Assembly (NCBI RefSeq): GCF_018070465.1
Contig: NZ_JAGPXT010000001.1
Span: 372,001-436,000, forward strand
Source: Micromonospora sp. C95
Lineage (GTDB): Bacteria > Actinomycetota > Actinomycetes > Mycobacteriales > Micromonosporaceae
DNA: 64,000 nt
Direction of reading: 5' to 3'
Shown here: one piece after another, positions 36,148 through 44,001 of the stretch
Layout: the number at the start of each line of letters is the position of its first letter
Position numbering within the stretch: the stretch's first letter is position 1
Notes under the pieces: generated by a model
The model's input: only the letters and a program-made list of their open reading frames with translations
What the model was told of the DNA's origin: nothing
Databases searched by the model: none
Made by a program: the position numbers and the translations under genes

Positions 36148-39100
36148 GTGACCGATTCCCCCGAGTCCACACCTAACGAGCCCGAGGTCCCCGAGGCGCT
36201 GGCCGCCGTCGTCTCGCACGACCGGATCGAGCCGGTCGGGCTCGAGGTGGAGATGCAGCGCTCCTACCTCGACTACGCCATGAGCGTCATCGTCGGGCGG
36301 GCGCTGCCGGACGTCCGGGACGGGCTCAAGCCGGTCCACCGCAAGATCCTGTACGCGATGTTCGACTCCGGCTACCGGCCGGACCGGGGCTACGTGAAGT
36401 GCTCCCGGGTCGTCGGCGACGTGATGGGCCAGTTCCACCCGCACGGCGACTCGCCCATCTACGACGCGCTGGTCCGGATGGCCCAGCCCTGGTCGCTGCG
36501 CTATCCCCTGGTCGACGGCAACGGCAACTTCGGCTCACCCGGTAACGATCCGGCTGCGGCCATGCGCTACTGCGTCACGGCAGACAGCCGTATTCGTACC
36601 GCCCTGGGAAGCGTGCGGATCGGCGACGTGGTGCCGGGCGCCGCGGCGAACAGCGAGGTCGACATCGAGCTCAAGGTCCGCGACCGCAACGGCGACCTGG
36701 TCCACGCCTCGAAGTTCTTCCACTCCGGTGAGCACCCGACGCTGCGGCTGCGCACCCGCGAGGGGTACGAGCTGACCGGCACCCACAACCACCCGGTGCT
36801 CTGCCTGGTGGACGTGGCCGGCGTGCCGACCCTGCTCTGGAAGCTGCTCGCCGAGATCTCCCCTAGTGACCGGGTGGTGCTCCAGCGCAGCGTGCCGGAC
36901 GAGATCGGCTACCCGATGCTGGAGCACGTCGAGGCCGCCGTTCTCGCGGGTGCCTTCGTCAGCGAGGGCTGGGTCTCCGAGAGCCGCGCCGGCTTCAACA
37001 ACGTCGATCGCGAGTTCTTTGTCCGGGTGCTTGCCGCCTATGACCTGGCGGTGGGCGGCCCTCGCTATGTCAGCGAGCGGACTATCGCCTCTGGCAGCAG
37101 GCTGCACGAGTTGGACGTCCAAGACCTCACCGCGCTGCGGGCCAGCGTGCTCGGCGAGATGATCGGGGCGCGGAGCGCGGCGAAGTTCGTGCCGGAGTTC
37201 GTCTGGCAGGGGCTGGCGGCCATCAAGCGGGCCTTCCTCCAGGCGATCTTCGAGGGCGACGGCTCCTCCTCGCTGCTGCCGCGCAACACCATCCAGATCA
37301 GCTACTCCACCCGCAGCGAGCGGCTCGCCCGCGAGGTGCAGCAGTTGTTGCTGGAGTTCGGCGTGATCAGCCGGCAGTGCCGGTACGACAGCGGCGAGAT
37401 CAAGGTCGTCGTCACCAACCGCCGGGATGCGCGGATCTTCGCCGCCCAGGTCGGCTTCCTCGGTCGCAAGCAGGCCAAATTGGAGTCGGAATTGGCGTCG
37501 GTGCCGGCCGGCAGCACCGCGCTCTCCAGCGATCACGTGCCGCTGGTCGGCGACTTCATCCGCGAGCACGGCGCGAGCCGGTGGACCGAGCGGGACTGGT
37601 TGCGCCGGCACAACGTCGACCGGATCGAGCGCTGGGAGCGGGACCGCGACGAGATCGCCGCTCGGATCACCAACGCCGAGGTGCTCGACGTGGTCGAGCC
37701 GCTCGTCGACGGGCGCTTCTACTACGCCGAGGTGGCCGAGGTCGCGGACGCCGGCGTGCAGCCGGTCTACAGCATCCGGGTCGACACCGACGACCACTCG
37801 TTCGTCTCCGACGGGTTCGTCAGCCACAACACCGAGTGCAAGCTCGACCCGCTGGCCATGGAGATGATGCGGGACATCGACGAGGACACCGTCGATATGC
37901 AGGACAACTACGACGGCCGGGCCAAGGAGCCCACCATCCTGCCGTCGCGGATCCCGAACCTGCTGATCAACGGCTCCGAGGGCATCGCGGTCGGCATGGC
38001 CACCAAGATCCCACCGCACAACCTGCGGGAGATCGGCGCGGCGGTGCAGTGGTGCCTGGATCACCCGGGGGCCGAGGAGGCCGAGACCCTCGAAGCGCTG
38101 TTGGAGATCGTCAAGGGCCCGGACTTCCCCACTTACGGCCTGATCGTCGGGCAGGCGGGCATCCAGGACGCGTACCGCACGGGTCGTGGCTCGATCCGGA
38201 TGCGCGCCGTGGTCGAGGTCGAGGAGGACAAGCGGGGCCGGCCCGCGCTCGTCGTCAGCGAGTTGCCGTACCAGGTGAACCCGGACAACCTGGCCGAGCG
38301 GATCGCTGAGCTGATCAAGGAGGGCAAGCTCGGCGGGATTGCCGACATCCGGGACGAGTCCTCCGGGCGGACCGGTATGCGGCTGGTGCTGGTGCTCAAG
38401 CGCGACGCGGTCGCCAAGGTGGTGCTGAACAACCTCTACAAGCACACCCAGCTCCAGGAGACCTTCGGTGCGAACATGCTGGCGCTCGTCGACGGGGTGC
38501 CGCGCACGCTGAACCTGGCCCAGTTCATCCGCTACTACGTCGAGCACCAGATCGAGGTGATCCGGCGGCGGACGGCGTTCCGGCTGCGCAAGGCCGAGGA
38601 GCGGGCGCACATCCTGCGTGGTCTGTCGAAGGCGCTGGACGCCCTGGACGAGGTGATCGCCCTGATCCGGCGGTCGCCGACGGTGGACGACGCCCGGCAG
38701 GGCCTGATCCGGCTGCTGGAGATCGACGAGATCCAGGCGACCGCGATCCTGGACATGCAGCTGCGCCGGCTCGCCGCGCTGGAACGGCAGCGGATCCTCG
38801 ACGACCTGGCCAAGCTCGAGGTGGAGATCGCGGACCTCAAGGACATCCTCGCGAAGCCGGAGCGGCAGCGCAGGATCGTCTCGGAGGAGTTGGGCGAGAT
38901 CATCGCCAAGTGGGGCGACGAGCGACGTACCAAGATCGTGCCGTTCGACGGTGAGGTCTCGATGGAGGACCTCATCGCGCGGGAGGACGTGGTCGTCACG
39001 ATCACCCGGACCGGGTACGCCAAGCGGACCAAGCTCGATCTCTACCGTTCGCAGCGGCGCGGTGGCAAGGGTGTCAGTGGCGCCACGCTGCGGCAGGACG

Positions 39101-39927
39101 ACATCGTCAGCCACTTCTTCGTCTGCTCGACGCACGACTGGATGCTGTTCTTCACGAACCAGGGGCGGGTGTACCGGGCCAAGGCGTACGAGCTTCCGGA
39201 GGCCAGTAGGGTGGCCAAGGGCCAGCACGTGGCCAATCTGCTCGCCTTCCAACCGGACGAGCAGATCGCACAGATCATCGAGATTCCGAATTACCAGGTG
39301 GCTCCCTACCTGGTCCTGGCGACGAAGAACGGCCTGGTGAAGAAGACGCGGCTTGAGGAGTTCGACTCCAACCGGTCCGGCGGCATCATCGCGATCAACC
39401 TGCGCGATGAGGACGAGCTGGTCGGTGCTGCGCTCGTCGGCCCCACCGACGACCTGCTGCTGGTCTCCAAGAACGCCCAGGCGATCCGGTTCAACGCCAC
39501 GGACGAGGCACTGCGCCCGATGGGCCGGGCGACCTCCGGCGTGATCGGCATGCGCTTCAGTGAGGAAGATGTGTTGTTGGCCATGGAGGTCGTCCGGGAG
39601 GGTCTGGACGTGCTGGTGGCCACGAACGGCGGATACGCGAAACGTACCCCGATCGAGGAATACCCGGTGCAGGGCCGGGGAGGTAAGGGTGTGCTGACTG
39701 CGAAGATCACCGAGCGACGCGGTGGTCTGGTCGGCGCTGTCGTGATCGACCCGGACGATGAGCTGTTCGCTATCACCAGCAACGGTGGCGTCATCCGGAC
39801 TCCGGTGAAGCCTGTACGCCGTACGCGTGACCGGAACACAATGGGGGTCAAGCTGATGGACCTTCCGGACGGCGTGACTATCGTGGCGATTGCTCGAAAT
39901 GCCGACGAGCCTGACGAACAGGACTAG
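36148..39927 (+). CDS. gyrA: DNA gyrase subunit A with an in-frame intein
   Basis: The 1259-codon frame encodes an 839-residue GyrA interrupted by a 420-residue intein (residues 142-561). The N-extein has the gyrase motifs [20 protein letters not shown], given as [16 protein letters not shown], and the catalytic Tyr141 in AAAMRY, directly before the intein. The C-extein resumes [15 protein letters not shown] and contains the coiled coil, the beta-pinwheel and the QRRGGKG motif (GyrA box). GTG 36148 has AAGGG 6 bases upstream. Splicing is needed to rebuild the active site RY-TE. DnaA boxes lie in its promoter region. Confidence 0.97.
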   Translation: MTDSPESTPNEPEVPEALAAVVSHDRIEPVGLEVEMQRSYLDYAMSVIVGRALPDVRDGLKPVHRKILYAMFDSGYRPDRGYVKCSRVVGDVMGQFHPHGDSPIYDALVRMAQPWSLRYPLVDGNGNFGSPGNDPAAAMRYCVTADSRIRTALGSVRIGDVVPGAAANSEVDIELKVRDRNGDLVHASKFFHSGEHPTLRLRTREGYELTGTHNHPVLCLVDVAGVPTLLWKLLAEISPSDRVVLQRSVPDEIGYPMLEHVEAAVLAGAFVSEGWVSESRAGFNNVDREFFVRVLAAYDLAVGGPRYVSERTIASGSRLHELDVQDLTALRASVLGEMIGARSAAKFVPEFVWQGLAAIKRAFLQAIFEGDGSSSLLPRNTIQISYSTRSERLAREVQQLLLEFGVISRQCRYDSGEIKVVVTNRRDARIFAAQVGFLGRKQAKLESELASVPAGSTALSSDHVPLVGDFIREHGASRWTERDWLRRHNVDRIERWERDRDEIAARITNAEVLDVVEPLVDGRFYYAEVAEVADAGVQPVYSIRVDTDDHSFVSDGFVSHNTECKLDPLAMEMMRDIDEDTVDMQDNYDGRAKEPTILPSRIPNLLINGSEGIAVGMATKIPPHNLREIGAAVQWCLDHPGAEEAETLEALLEIVKGPDFPTYGLIVGQAGIQDAYRTGRGSIRMRAVVEVEEDKRGRPALVVSELPYQVNPDNLAERIAELIKEGKLGGIADIRDESSGRTGMRLVLVLKRDAVAKVVLNNLYKHTQLQETFGANMLALVDGVPRTLNLAQFIRYYVEHQIEVIRRRTAFRLRKAEERAHILRGLSKALDALDEVIALIRRSPTVDDARQGLIRLLEIDEIQATAILDMQLRRLAALERQRILDDLAKLEVEIADLKDILAKPERQRRIVSEELGEIIAKWGDERRTKIVPFDGEVSMEDLIAREDVVVTITRTGYAKRTKLDLYRSQRRGGKGVSGATLRQDDIVSHFFVCSTHDWMLFFTNQGRVYRAKAYELPEASRVAKGQHVANLLAFQPDEQIAQIIEIPNYQVAPYLVLATKNGLVKKTRLEEFDSNRSGGIIAINLRDEDELVGAALVGPTDDLLLVSKNAQAIRFNATDEALRPMGRATSGVIGMRFSEEDVLLAMEVVREGLDVLVATNGGYAKRTPIEEYPVQGRGGKGVLTAKITERRGGLVGAVVIDPDDELFAITSNGGVIRTPVKPVRRTRDRNTMGVKLMDLPDGVTIVAIARNADEPDEQD
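36571..37830 (+). mobile_element. GyrA intein with LAGLIDADG homing endonuclease
   Basis: The insertion of 1260 bases is in frame. It begins with Cys142 (block [11 protein letters not shown]) and ends with the His560-Asn561 pair (block G, SDGFVSHN), followed by Thr562 as the +1 nucleophile. Block B TxxH is at 212-215 (GTHNHPVL). The homing endonuclease has two LAGLIDADG-like helices, LAGAFVSEG (266-274) and LQAIFEGDG (364-372), each with an acidic residue. All splicing residues look intact. The insertion point after the catalytic Tyr is the same as that of mycobacterial GyrA inteins. Its codon use is slightly less GC-biased than that of the flanking exteins. Confidence 0.97.
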
Positions 39928-39931
39928 TTGA

Positions 39932-40843
39932 ATGACGGAGACACAGGCGAAGTCGGGGAACGCGGGGACCTCGGCCAACCCGGTCGACGAGGAGGCCGCG
40001 AAGAGCGGCACGCCAACGACCGGCCGCGCGGCCGTGGGTCGGGCCACCGTCCCTGCCGACGCGCCTGCCCCGAAATTCACCCGGGCTCCCGGTATGGCCC
40101 CACCGCCCGACAAGCCGACAGAGGCGTCGGAGGGCGACGCCACCGAGGCGAAGTCGTCCGACGGGGGCAGCACCACGGAAGCCACCACGACATCCGTCGG
40201 TAAGCCTTCCCCCACCCCGTCGGCGGCTGCCTCGGCGGGCAAGCCCACCGTGGGCACCACCGGGGTCCGGCCGGCGGCCAGCACCGGCACGACCGGCACC
40301 CAGCCCCGGGTGACCGGGGTCGGTCCGAAGCCGGACGCCACTCGGCCGTTCGGGCTCGGCCGACCGGCCAACGGTGGTGGGCTGCCCCCGGGGGTCAGTT
40401 CGGCGGTGGGTGCCGCGCGGGTCGGTGAGGCGGTACGCGCGGCGCGTACCTCGGTCAGTTCGGCTGCCTCGCGCGGGCCGCGCCGGGCCCGGCTGAACCT
40501 CAAGCGCATCGACCCGTGGTCGGTGATGAAGTTCGCCTTCGCGGTGTCGGTGGTGCTGTTCATCGTCATCGTCGTGGCGACCTCGGTGCTGTACCTGGCG
40601 TTGGACGCGATGGGCGTGTTCGCCAGCGTGAATGACAGCCTCGGTGACCTGGTCAACGCGGGTGGTGGGCAGAGCACGGACGGTTTCCAGATCACCGCAA
40701 GCGGTGTGATCTTCAGTTCGGCGTTGATCGGCCTGGTAAACGTCGTGCTGTTCACCGCGCTGGCCACCCTCGGGGCGTTCGTCTACAACGTCTGCGCCGA
40801 CCTGGTCGGCGGCATCGAGCTGACCCTCGCCGAGCGGGACTGA
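39932..40843 (+). CDS. DUF3566 membrane protein (Rv0007-like)
   Basis: The 303-residue protein has a disordered N-terminal half rich in Pro, Thr, Ala and Gly (about residues 1-185). A DUF3566 domain follows, with two membrane helices: FAFAVSVVLFIVIVVATSVLYL (given as AVSVVLFIVIVVATSVLY) and LIGLVNVVLFTALATLGAF. The linker VNDSLGDLVNAGG is typical. It starts 4 bases after gyrA, as in other actinobacteria, so it is co-transcribed. The function is unknown; the mycobacterial homologue is linked to cell division and wall synthesis. Confidence 0.93.
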   Translation: MTETQAKSGNAGTSANPVDEEAAKSGTPTTGRAAVGRATVPADAPAPKFTRAPGMAPPPDKPTEASEGDATEAKSSDGGSTTEATTTSVGKPSPTPSAAASAGKPTVGTTGVRPAASTGTTGTQPRVTGVGPKPDATRPFGLGRPANGGGLPPGVSSAVGAARVGEAVRAARTSVSSAASRGPRRARLNLKRIDPWSVMKFAFAVSVVLFIVIVVATSVLYLALDAMGVFASVNDSLGDLVNAGGGQSTDGFQITASGVIFSSALIGLVNVVLFTALATLGAFVYNVCADLVGGIELTLAERD

Positions 40844-40856
40844 CAAGAAACATCCA

Positions 40857-40900
40857 CGCCGGTCCGGGCCACCCTCAGCGGTGGCGCGGACCGGCGTTTC
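40857..40900 (+). terminator. Terminator after the gyrA operon
   Basis: CGCCGGTCCG (40857-40866) pairs with CGGACCGGCG (40887-40896), and CCACC with GGTGG forms an inner stem. TTT follows at 40897-40899. The hairpin is 13 bases past the stop of the DUF3566 gene. Confidence 0.9.
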
Positions 40901-41201
40901 CGTACCGGGGCGCCTGCTCTGCCGGTGCGGACGCCGCGGCGGGCCAGATGCGCGCGGGGTCGGCGGCCAGACCGACGCGGGATGCCGCATCTCGGGGTTT
41001 CCGGCGGCGGGGTTTGCGCGGGATGCCGCATCTGGCGGGAGGGGTCCATCGGGGTGGTGGCGGGTCGTGGCGGGCGCGATAACCCGGTATGCCCGCCCCC
41101 GGTGCTCGGGTAGGTTCAGGGGGTGACGCGGGGTGACTGGCGGGCCTGGCCCCGATTTGGGGGGCGCTGGGCGGATGGGTTAACCTTGCTCGTCGCTACG
41201 C
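40901..41201. other. Gene-free region upstream of tRNA-Ile
   Basis: About 300 bases that contain a terminator tail, a direct repeat pair (40977-41033) and the presumed tRNA promoter. TAACCT at 41181-41186 may be a -10 box. No gene is supported. Confidence 0.5.
40977..41033. repeat. Direct repeat of a GATGCCGCATC-containing unit
   Basis: GCGGGATGCCGCATCT occurs at 40977-40992 and again at 41018-41033, 41 bases apart. The core GATGCCGCATC is itself a near-palindrome. A related GATGCCGCA core appears in the inverted repeat at 57324-57385. Confidence 0.75.
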
Positions 41202-41275
41202 GGGGCTATAGCTCAGTCGGTTAGAGCGCAGAGCTGATAACTCTGAGGTCGCTGGTTCGATTCCAGCTAGCCCCA
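41202..41275 (+). tRNA. tRNA-Ile (anticodon GAT)
   Basis: Cloverleaf of 74 bases with acceptor GGGGCTA/TAGCCCC, D-arm TAGCTCAGTCGGTTAGAGC, anticodon stem CAGAG/CTCTG around CTGATAA, and T-arm GGTTCGATTCC. The discriminator is A. The following bases are CCG, so CCA is added after transcription. Confidence 0.98.
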
Positions 41276-41319
41276 CCGCACATGGTCCGACGGCACGTCG
41301 AGCGTGAGGGGCAGCCCCG

Positions 41320-41448
41320 ATGTTCAAGAAGCTGTTGATCCTGGTCGGTGTCGTCGGCGTGGCCGCGGTGGTGGCCAAGAAGATCAAGGAAGCCAACGAC
41401 GAGCGCGCCCTCTGGCACGAGGCGACCACCTCGCCGGACCTGCGCTGA
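41320..41448 (+). CDS. DLW-39-family microprotein
   Basis: A 42-residue protein, MFKKLLILVGVVGVAAVVAK then KIKEANDERALWHEATTSPDLR. It has one membrane helix (about residues 4-19) and a charged C-terminal helix ending in the LWxEAT motif of the actinobacterial DLW-39 family. It lies between tRNA-Ile and tRNA-Ala, the usual location of this family. The upstream sequence GAGGGG at 41306-41311 is a fair ribosome-binding site. Its function is unknown. Confidence 0.85.
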   Translation: MFKKLLILVGVVGVAAVVAKKIKEANDERALWHEATTSPDLR

Positions 41449-41485
41449 CGCCACCCGCTCCGACCTGCGGCCTGAGCGCCGTGAC

Positions 41486-41561
41486 GGGGCCCTAGCTCAA
41501 CTGGCAGAGCACTGCCTTTGCAAGGCAGGGGTTAGGGGTTCGAGTCCCCTGGGCTCCACCA
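41486..41561 (+). tRNA. tRNA-Ala (anticodon TGC)
   Basis: Cloverleaf with acceptor GGGGCCC/GGGCTCC. This includes the G3-U70 wobble pair that defines tRNA-Ala. The anticodon loop TTTGCAA is closed by the stem CTGCC/GGCAG, and the T-arm is GGTTCGAGTCCCC. The 3' CCA is encoded (41559-41561). Confidence 0.98.
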
Positions 41562-41574
41562 GCACTTTCCTCGG

Positions 41575-41690
41575 CTGATCTCGGGTCGAGTACAGCCATC
41601 CGTACAGCAAGCGGTGCACGCCCTCCGCTCATCGCCCTGGTCGAGCAGAAGCGTGGCGAAGGCGTGCCGAAGGTCGCCTCCGTAGGATGC
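41575..41690 (-). pseudogene. Relic of a tyrosine integrase C-terminus
   Basis: On the minus strand 41634-41675 encodes DLRHAFATLLLDQG. This matches the conserved (H)xLRHxxATLLL helix of phage-type tyrosine recombinases. Homology fades after DQG, and no catalytic Tyr or upstream Arg box is present, so the gene is a fragment. It lies just downstream of tRNA-Ala, a common attachment site. A short ORF in this frame reads on into the tRNA without meaning. Confidence 0.6.
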
Positions 41691-41694
41691 TGCG

Positions 41695-42381
41695 ATGTGT
41701 CGACCAGTGATCTTCGACCTCTTCCACACCTTGATCCACGGGGCCGACGAGGAGCGTGACCGGGTAGTCGGCGAAATGGCGGTCATGGTCGGCGTGGCTC
41801 CGGCCGAGATGGTCGCCGCCTACCACGCCACCTGGCGGGACCGGCTGGTCCGGTGGGACGTGGAGGAGACCATCCGCATCATCGCCGGACGCCTCGGCGG
41901 CGCCCCGACCGACGCCCAGGTGGCACGGGCCGGTGAGCATCGGCGGGCCCTCGGACGCCGGGTGCTGGACAGCGCCTCACCCGCCACCCTGGACGTGCTC
42001 GACGCGCTACGCGCCGGTGGTCATCCGCTGGCCCTTATCAGCAACGCCACCTCGGACACTTCCGAGTCGTGGCCGCAGAGTCCGCTTGCCCGACGGTTCG
42101 ATGTCGCGATCTTCTCCTGCGATGTCGGGCTGGCCAAACCCGACCCGGCGATCTATCACCTTGCTGCCGAGCGCCTGGGGGTAGAGCCGGCGGAGTGCTT
42201 CTTCGTCGGCGACGGCTCAGACGGTGAGCTGCCCGGGGCGGCAGCGGTCGGTATGAGCGTCTTCCGGACCACGGAGCACAACGACACCGACCCCAGCTGG
42301 TGCGGGCCGGTCATGCATGCCTTGGGTGAGCTGCCCGCCATCCTCCGAGAGCCGTCCAGGGTCATGGAGCCGGCCGATTGA
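41695..42381 (+). CDS. HAD-superfamily hydrolase
   Basis: The 228-residue protein has HAD motif I FDLFHTL (nucleophile Asp), motif II LALISNAT, motif III Lys in VGLAKPDPAIY, and motif IV FVGDGSDGEL. In motif I the second Asp of DxDxT is Phe, as in DxFxT-type haloacid dehalogenase and REG-2-like members. The substrate may be a small phosphorylated or halogenated metabolite. It follows the tRNA-Ala integrase relic, so it may belong to an old integrated segment. The ATG 41695 has TAGGA about 9 bases upstream. Confidence 0.88.
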   Translation: MCRPVIFDLFHTLIHGADEERDRVVGEMAVMVGVAPAEMVAAYHATWRDRLVRWDVEETIRIIAGRLGGAPTDAQVARAGEHRRALGRRVLDSASPATLDVLDALRAGGHPLALISNATSDTSESWPQSPLARRFDVAIFSCDVGLAKPDPAIYHLAAERLGVEPAECFFVGDGSDGELPGAAAVGMSVFRTTEHNDTDPSWCGPVMHALGELPAILREPSRVMEPAD

Positions 42382-42542
42382 CGCCGACGCCCCCGACAAC
42401 GACGGACGGCTGACCGGGAGCGAGCCACCCGACCAGCCATCCGCGATCTTTCTAGTCTCAAGGCCGTCCGGACCATCGTCCGGCGGCGGTGACGGCACCG
42501 CTGCTGCCGCGAATGTCGTTGCTGGCTGGCACACTGCGCCTC

Positions 42543-42911
42543 GTGAGTTACGACTTGGCGGTGTGGGAAGGTGATCGGCCCGCTGACAACGCCGCAGCGC
42601 TGGCCACCTTCGAGGCACTCTATGAGAAGTTCGTCGGTAAGGGCGAGTTCCCGCCGACGCCGCGTATCCGAGCCTACGTCGAAGCCCTGCTTGAGCGGTG
42701 GATCGACCTCACTGAGGACGAGAACGACGGTAGCCCGTGGTCGACGGGACCATTGATCGACGAGGCGTCGGGACCGTTCATCTACTTTCCCATGGTGTAC
42801 AGCCGTTGTACGGAAGTGTCGGCCGGTGCCGCACGAATTGCCGCTGAGCACGGACTCGTCTGCTTCGATCCGCAGTTGGGCCTGCTTCGGCCTGCTCCCG
42901 GGGAGATGTAG
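42543..42911 (+). CDS. Small protein of unknown function (YDLAVWEG type)
   Basis: From GTG 42543 the product has 122 residues starting VSYDLAVWEGDRPADN. This N-terminus is shared by a family of small cytoplasmic actinomycete proteins of unknown role, as I recall. It has no signal peptide or membrane helix. The family is sometimes seen among immunity-like proteins, but I cannot assign that here. A longer in-frame start at 42489 is possible. No good ribosome-binding site is visible. Confidence 0.7.
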   Translation: MSYDLAVWEGDRPADNAAALATFEALYEKFVGKGEFPPTPRIRAYVEALLERWIDLTEDENDGSPWSTGPLIDEASGPFIYFPMVYSRCTEVSAGAARIAAEHGLVCFDPQLGLLRPAPGEM

Positions 42912-42966
42912 GCACTCGACGCGGGGCGCGTCGGGTGGGCGTCGGCGGCAGGCTAGCGTCGAGGGT

Positions 42967-43956
42967 GTGAGCGTGGGATCTCCTCGTGTGCTGCCTGCCG
43001 ACGGTGACCTCGGTGAGGCGGCCGACGTGTTGCGTACGGGTGGGTTGGTGGCCTTTCCGACGGAGACGGTCTACGGGCTGGGTGCGAACGCGCTTGACGC
43101 GCGGGCGGCGGCCCGGATCTTCGAGGCGAAGCGGCGGCCGAGCTTCGATCCGCTGATCACCCACCTGGCCGACGCGGCGGACCTGGCACCGCTTGTGGGT
43201 CCGGTGTCGCCGGCCGTGGCGGCGCTGGCTGCCCGGTTCTGGCCGGGGCCGTTGACGCTGATCGTGGACCGGCCGGAGAGGATCCCGCCGATCGTGACGT
43301 CCGGGCTGGACAGCATGGCGGTGCGGGTGCCGGACCACGAGCATGCTCGGCGGTTGATCGCCGCCGCCGGGGTTCCGGTGGCCGCGCCGAGCGCGAACCG
43401 GTTCGGTCAGCTCAGTCCCACCCGGGCGGAACACGTGGTGCGCGGGCTGGGTGCGGCGGTGGACGTGGTGCTCGACGGGGGGCCGAGCCGGTGTGGGATC
43501 GAGTCGACGATCGTGGACGCTCGGGGAGACCATCCCGTGGTGCTGCGGCTCGGTGCCCTGCCGGTGGAGGAGTTGGAGAAGGCGATCGGCCCGGTGACGG
43601 TGCGGCCGGGTAGCTCGGGGCAGCCGGTCGCACCGGGGACGTTGGCCGCGCACTATGCGCCGCGTACGCCGTTGCGGCTGGTCCACGGCGCGGAGTCGGT
43701 GGGTGCCGACGGCGGTGCGGGGCGTGGGTACCTGGCGTTCCGGGACCGGCCGGCGGGCCACTGGGCGGCGGTGGAGGTGCTCTCCGCCGCCGGTGATCTG
43801 ACCGAGGCGGCGGCTCGCCTCTTCGATGCGCTGCACCGACTCGACGCCGTGGGGGTTACCGAGATCGTCGCGGAGCCGGTGCCGGACGCCGGTGTGGGGC
43901 GGGCCGTCAACGACCGGCTGCGCCGCGCCGCCGCCACCTGGCATCCCGCCCCCTGA
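42967..43956 (+). CDS. sua5: L-threonylcarbamoyladenylate synthase (Sua5, long form)
   Basis: Makes threonylcarbamoyl-AMP for t6A37 in ANN-decoding tRNAs. The protein of about 329 residues has the YrdC core (GGLVAFPTETVYGLGANALD, seen as AFPTETVYGLGANA) with the KRRPSFDPLITHL motif and PSANRFGQLSPT. A C-terminal Sua5 domain follows the linker PVAPGTLAAHYAPRTPL, which marks the long form. The start could be GTG 42967 or 42973; GAGGG at 42961-42965 favours the second. Confidence 0.95.
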   Translation: MSVGSPRVLPADGDLGEAADVLRTGGLVAFPTETVYGLGANALDARAAARIFEAKRRPSFDPLITHLADAADLAPLVGPVSPAVAALAARFWPGPLTLIVDRPERIPPIVTSGLDSMAVRVPDHEHARRLIAAAGVPVAAPSANRFGQLSPTRAEHVVRGLGAAVDVVLDGGPSRCGIESTIVDARGDHPVVLRLGALPVEELEKAIGPVTVRPGSSGQPVAPGTLAAHYAPRTPLRLVHGAESVGADGGAGRGYLAFRDRPAGHWAAVEVLSAAGDLTEAAARLFDALHRLDAVGVTEIVAEPVPDAGVGRAVNDRLRRAAATWHPAP

Positions 43957-44001
43957 TGCCGGTCGGGCCGCTGCAGCAGGGCCGATGACGGGGCAGGTCG
44001 A

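Noticed and set aside
36535..40767. A 1410-codon open frame antisense to gyrA
   Set aside because: It mirrors the GC-rich third positions of gyrA and the DUF3566 gene. It has no known motif. Long antisense frames are expected at this GC content.
41532..41786. A minus-strand frame across tRNA-Ala as a functional integrase
   Set aside because: Only one integrase helix is recognisable, it reads into the tRNA, and the catalytic Arg boxes and Tyr are missing. It is listed as a relic instead.
42973..43956. Sua5 as the short YrdC form
   Set aside because: The C-terminal domain after PVAPGTLAAHYAPRTPL is present, so it is the long Sua5 form.
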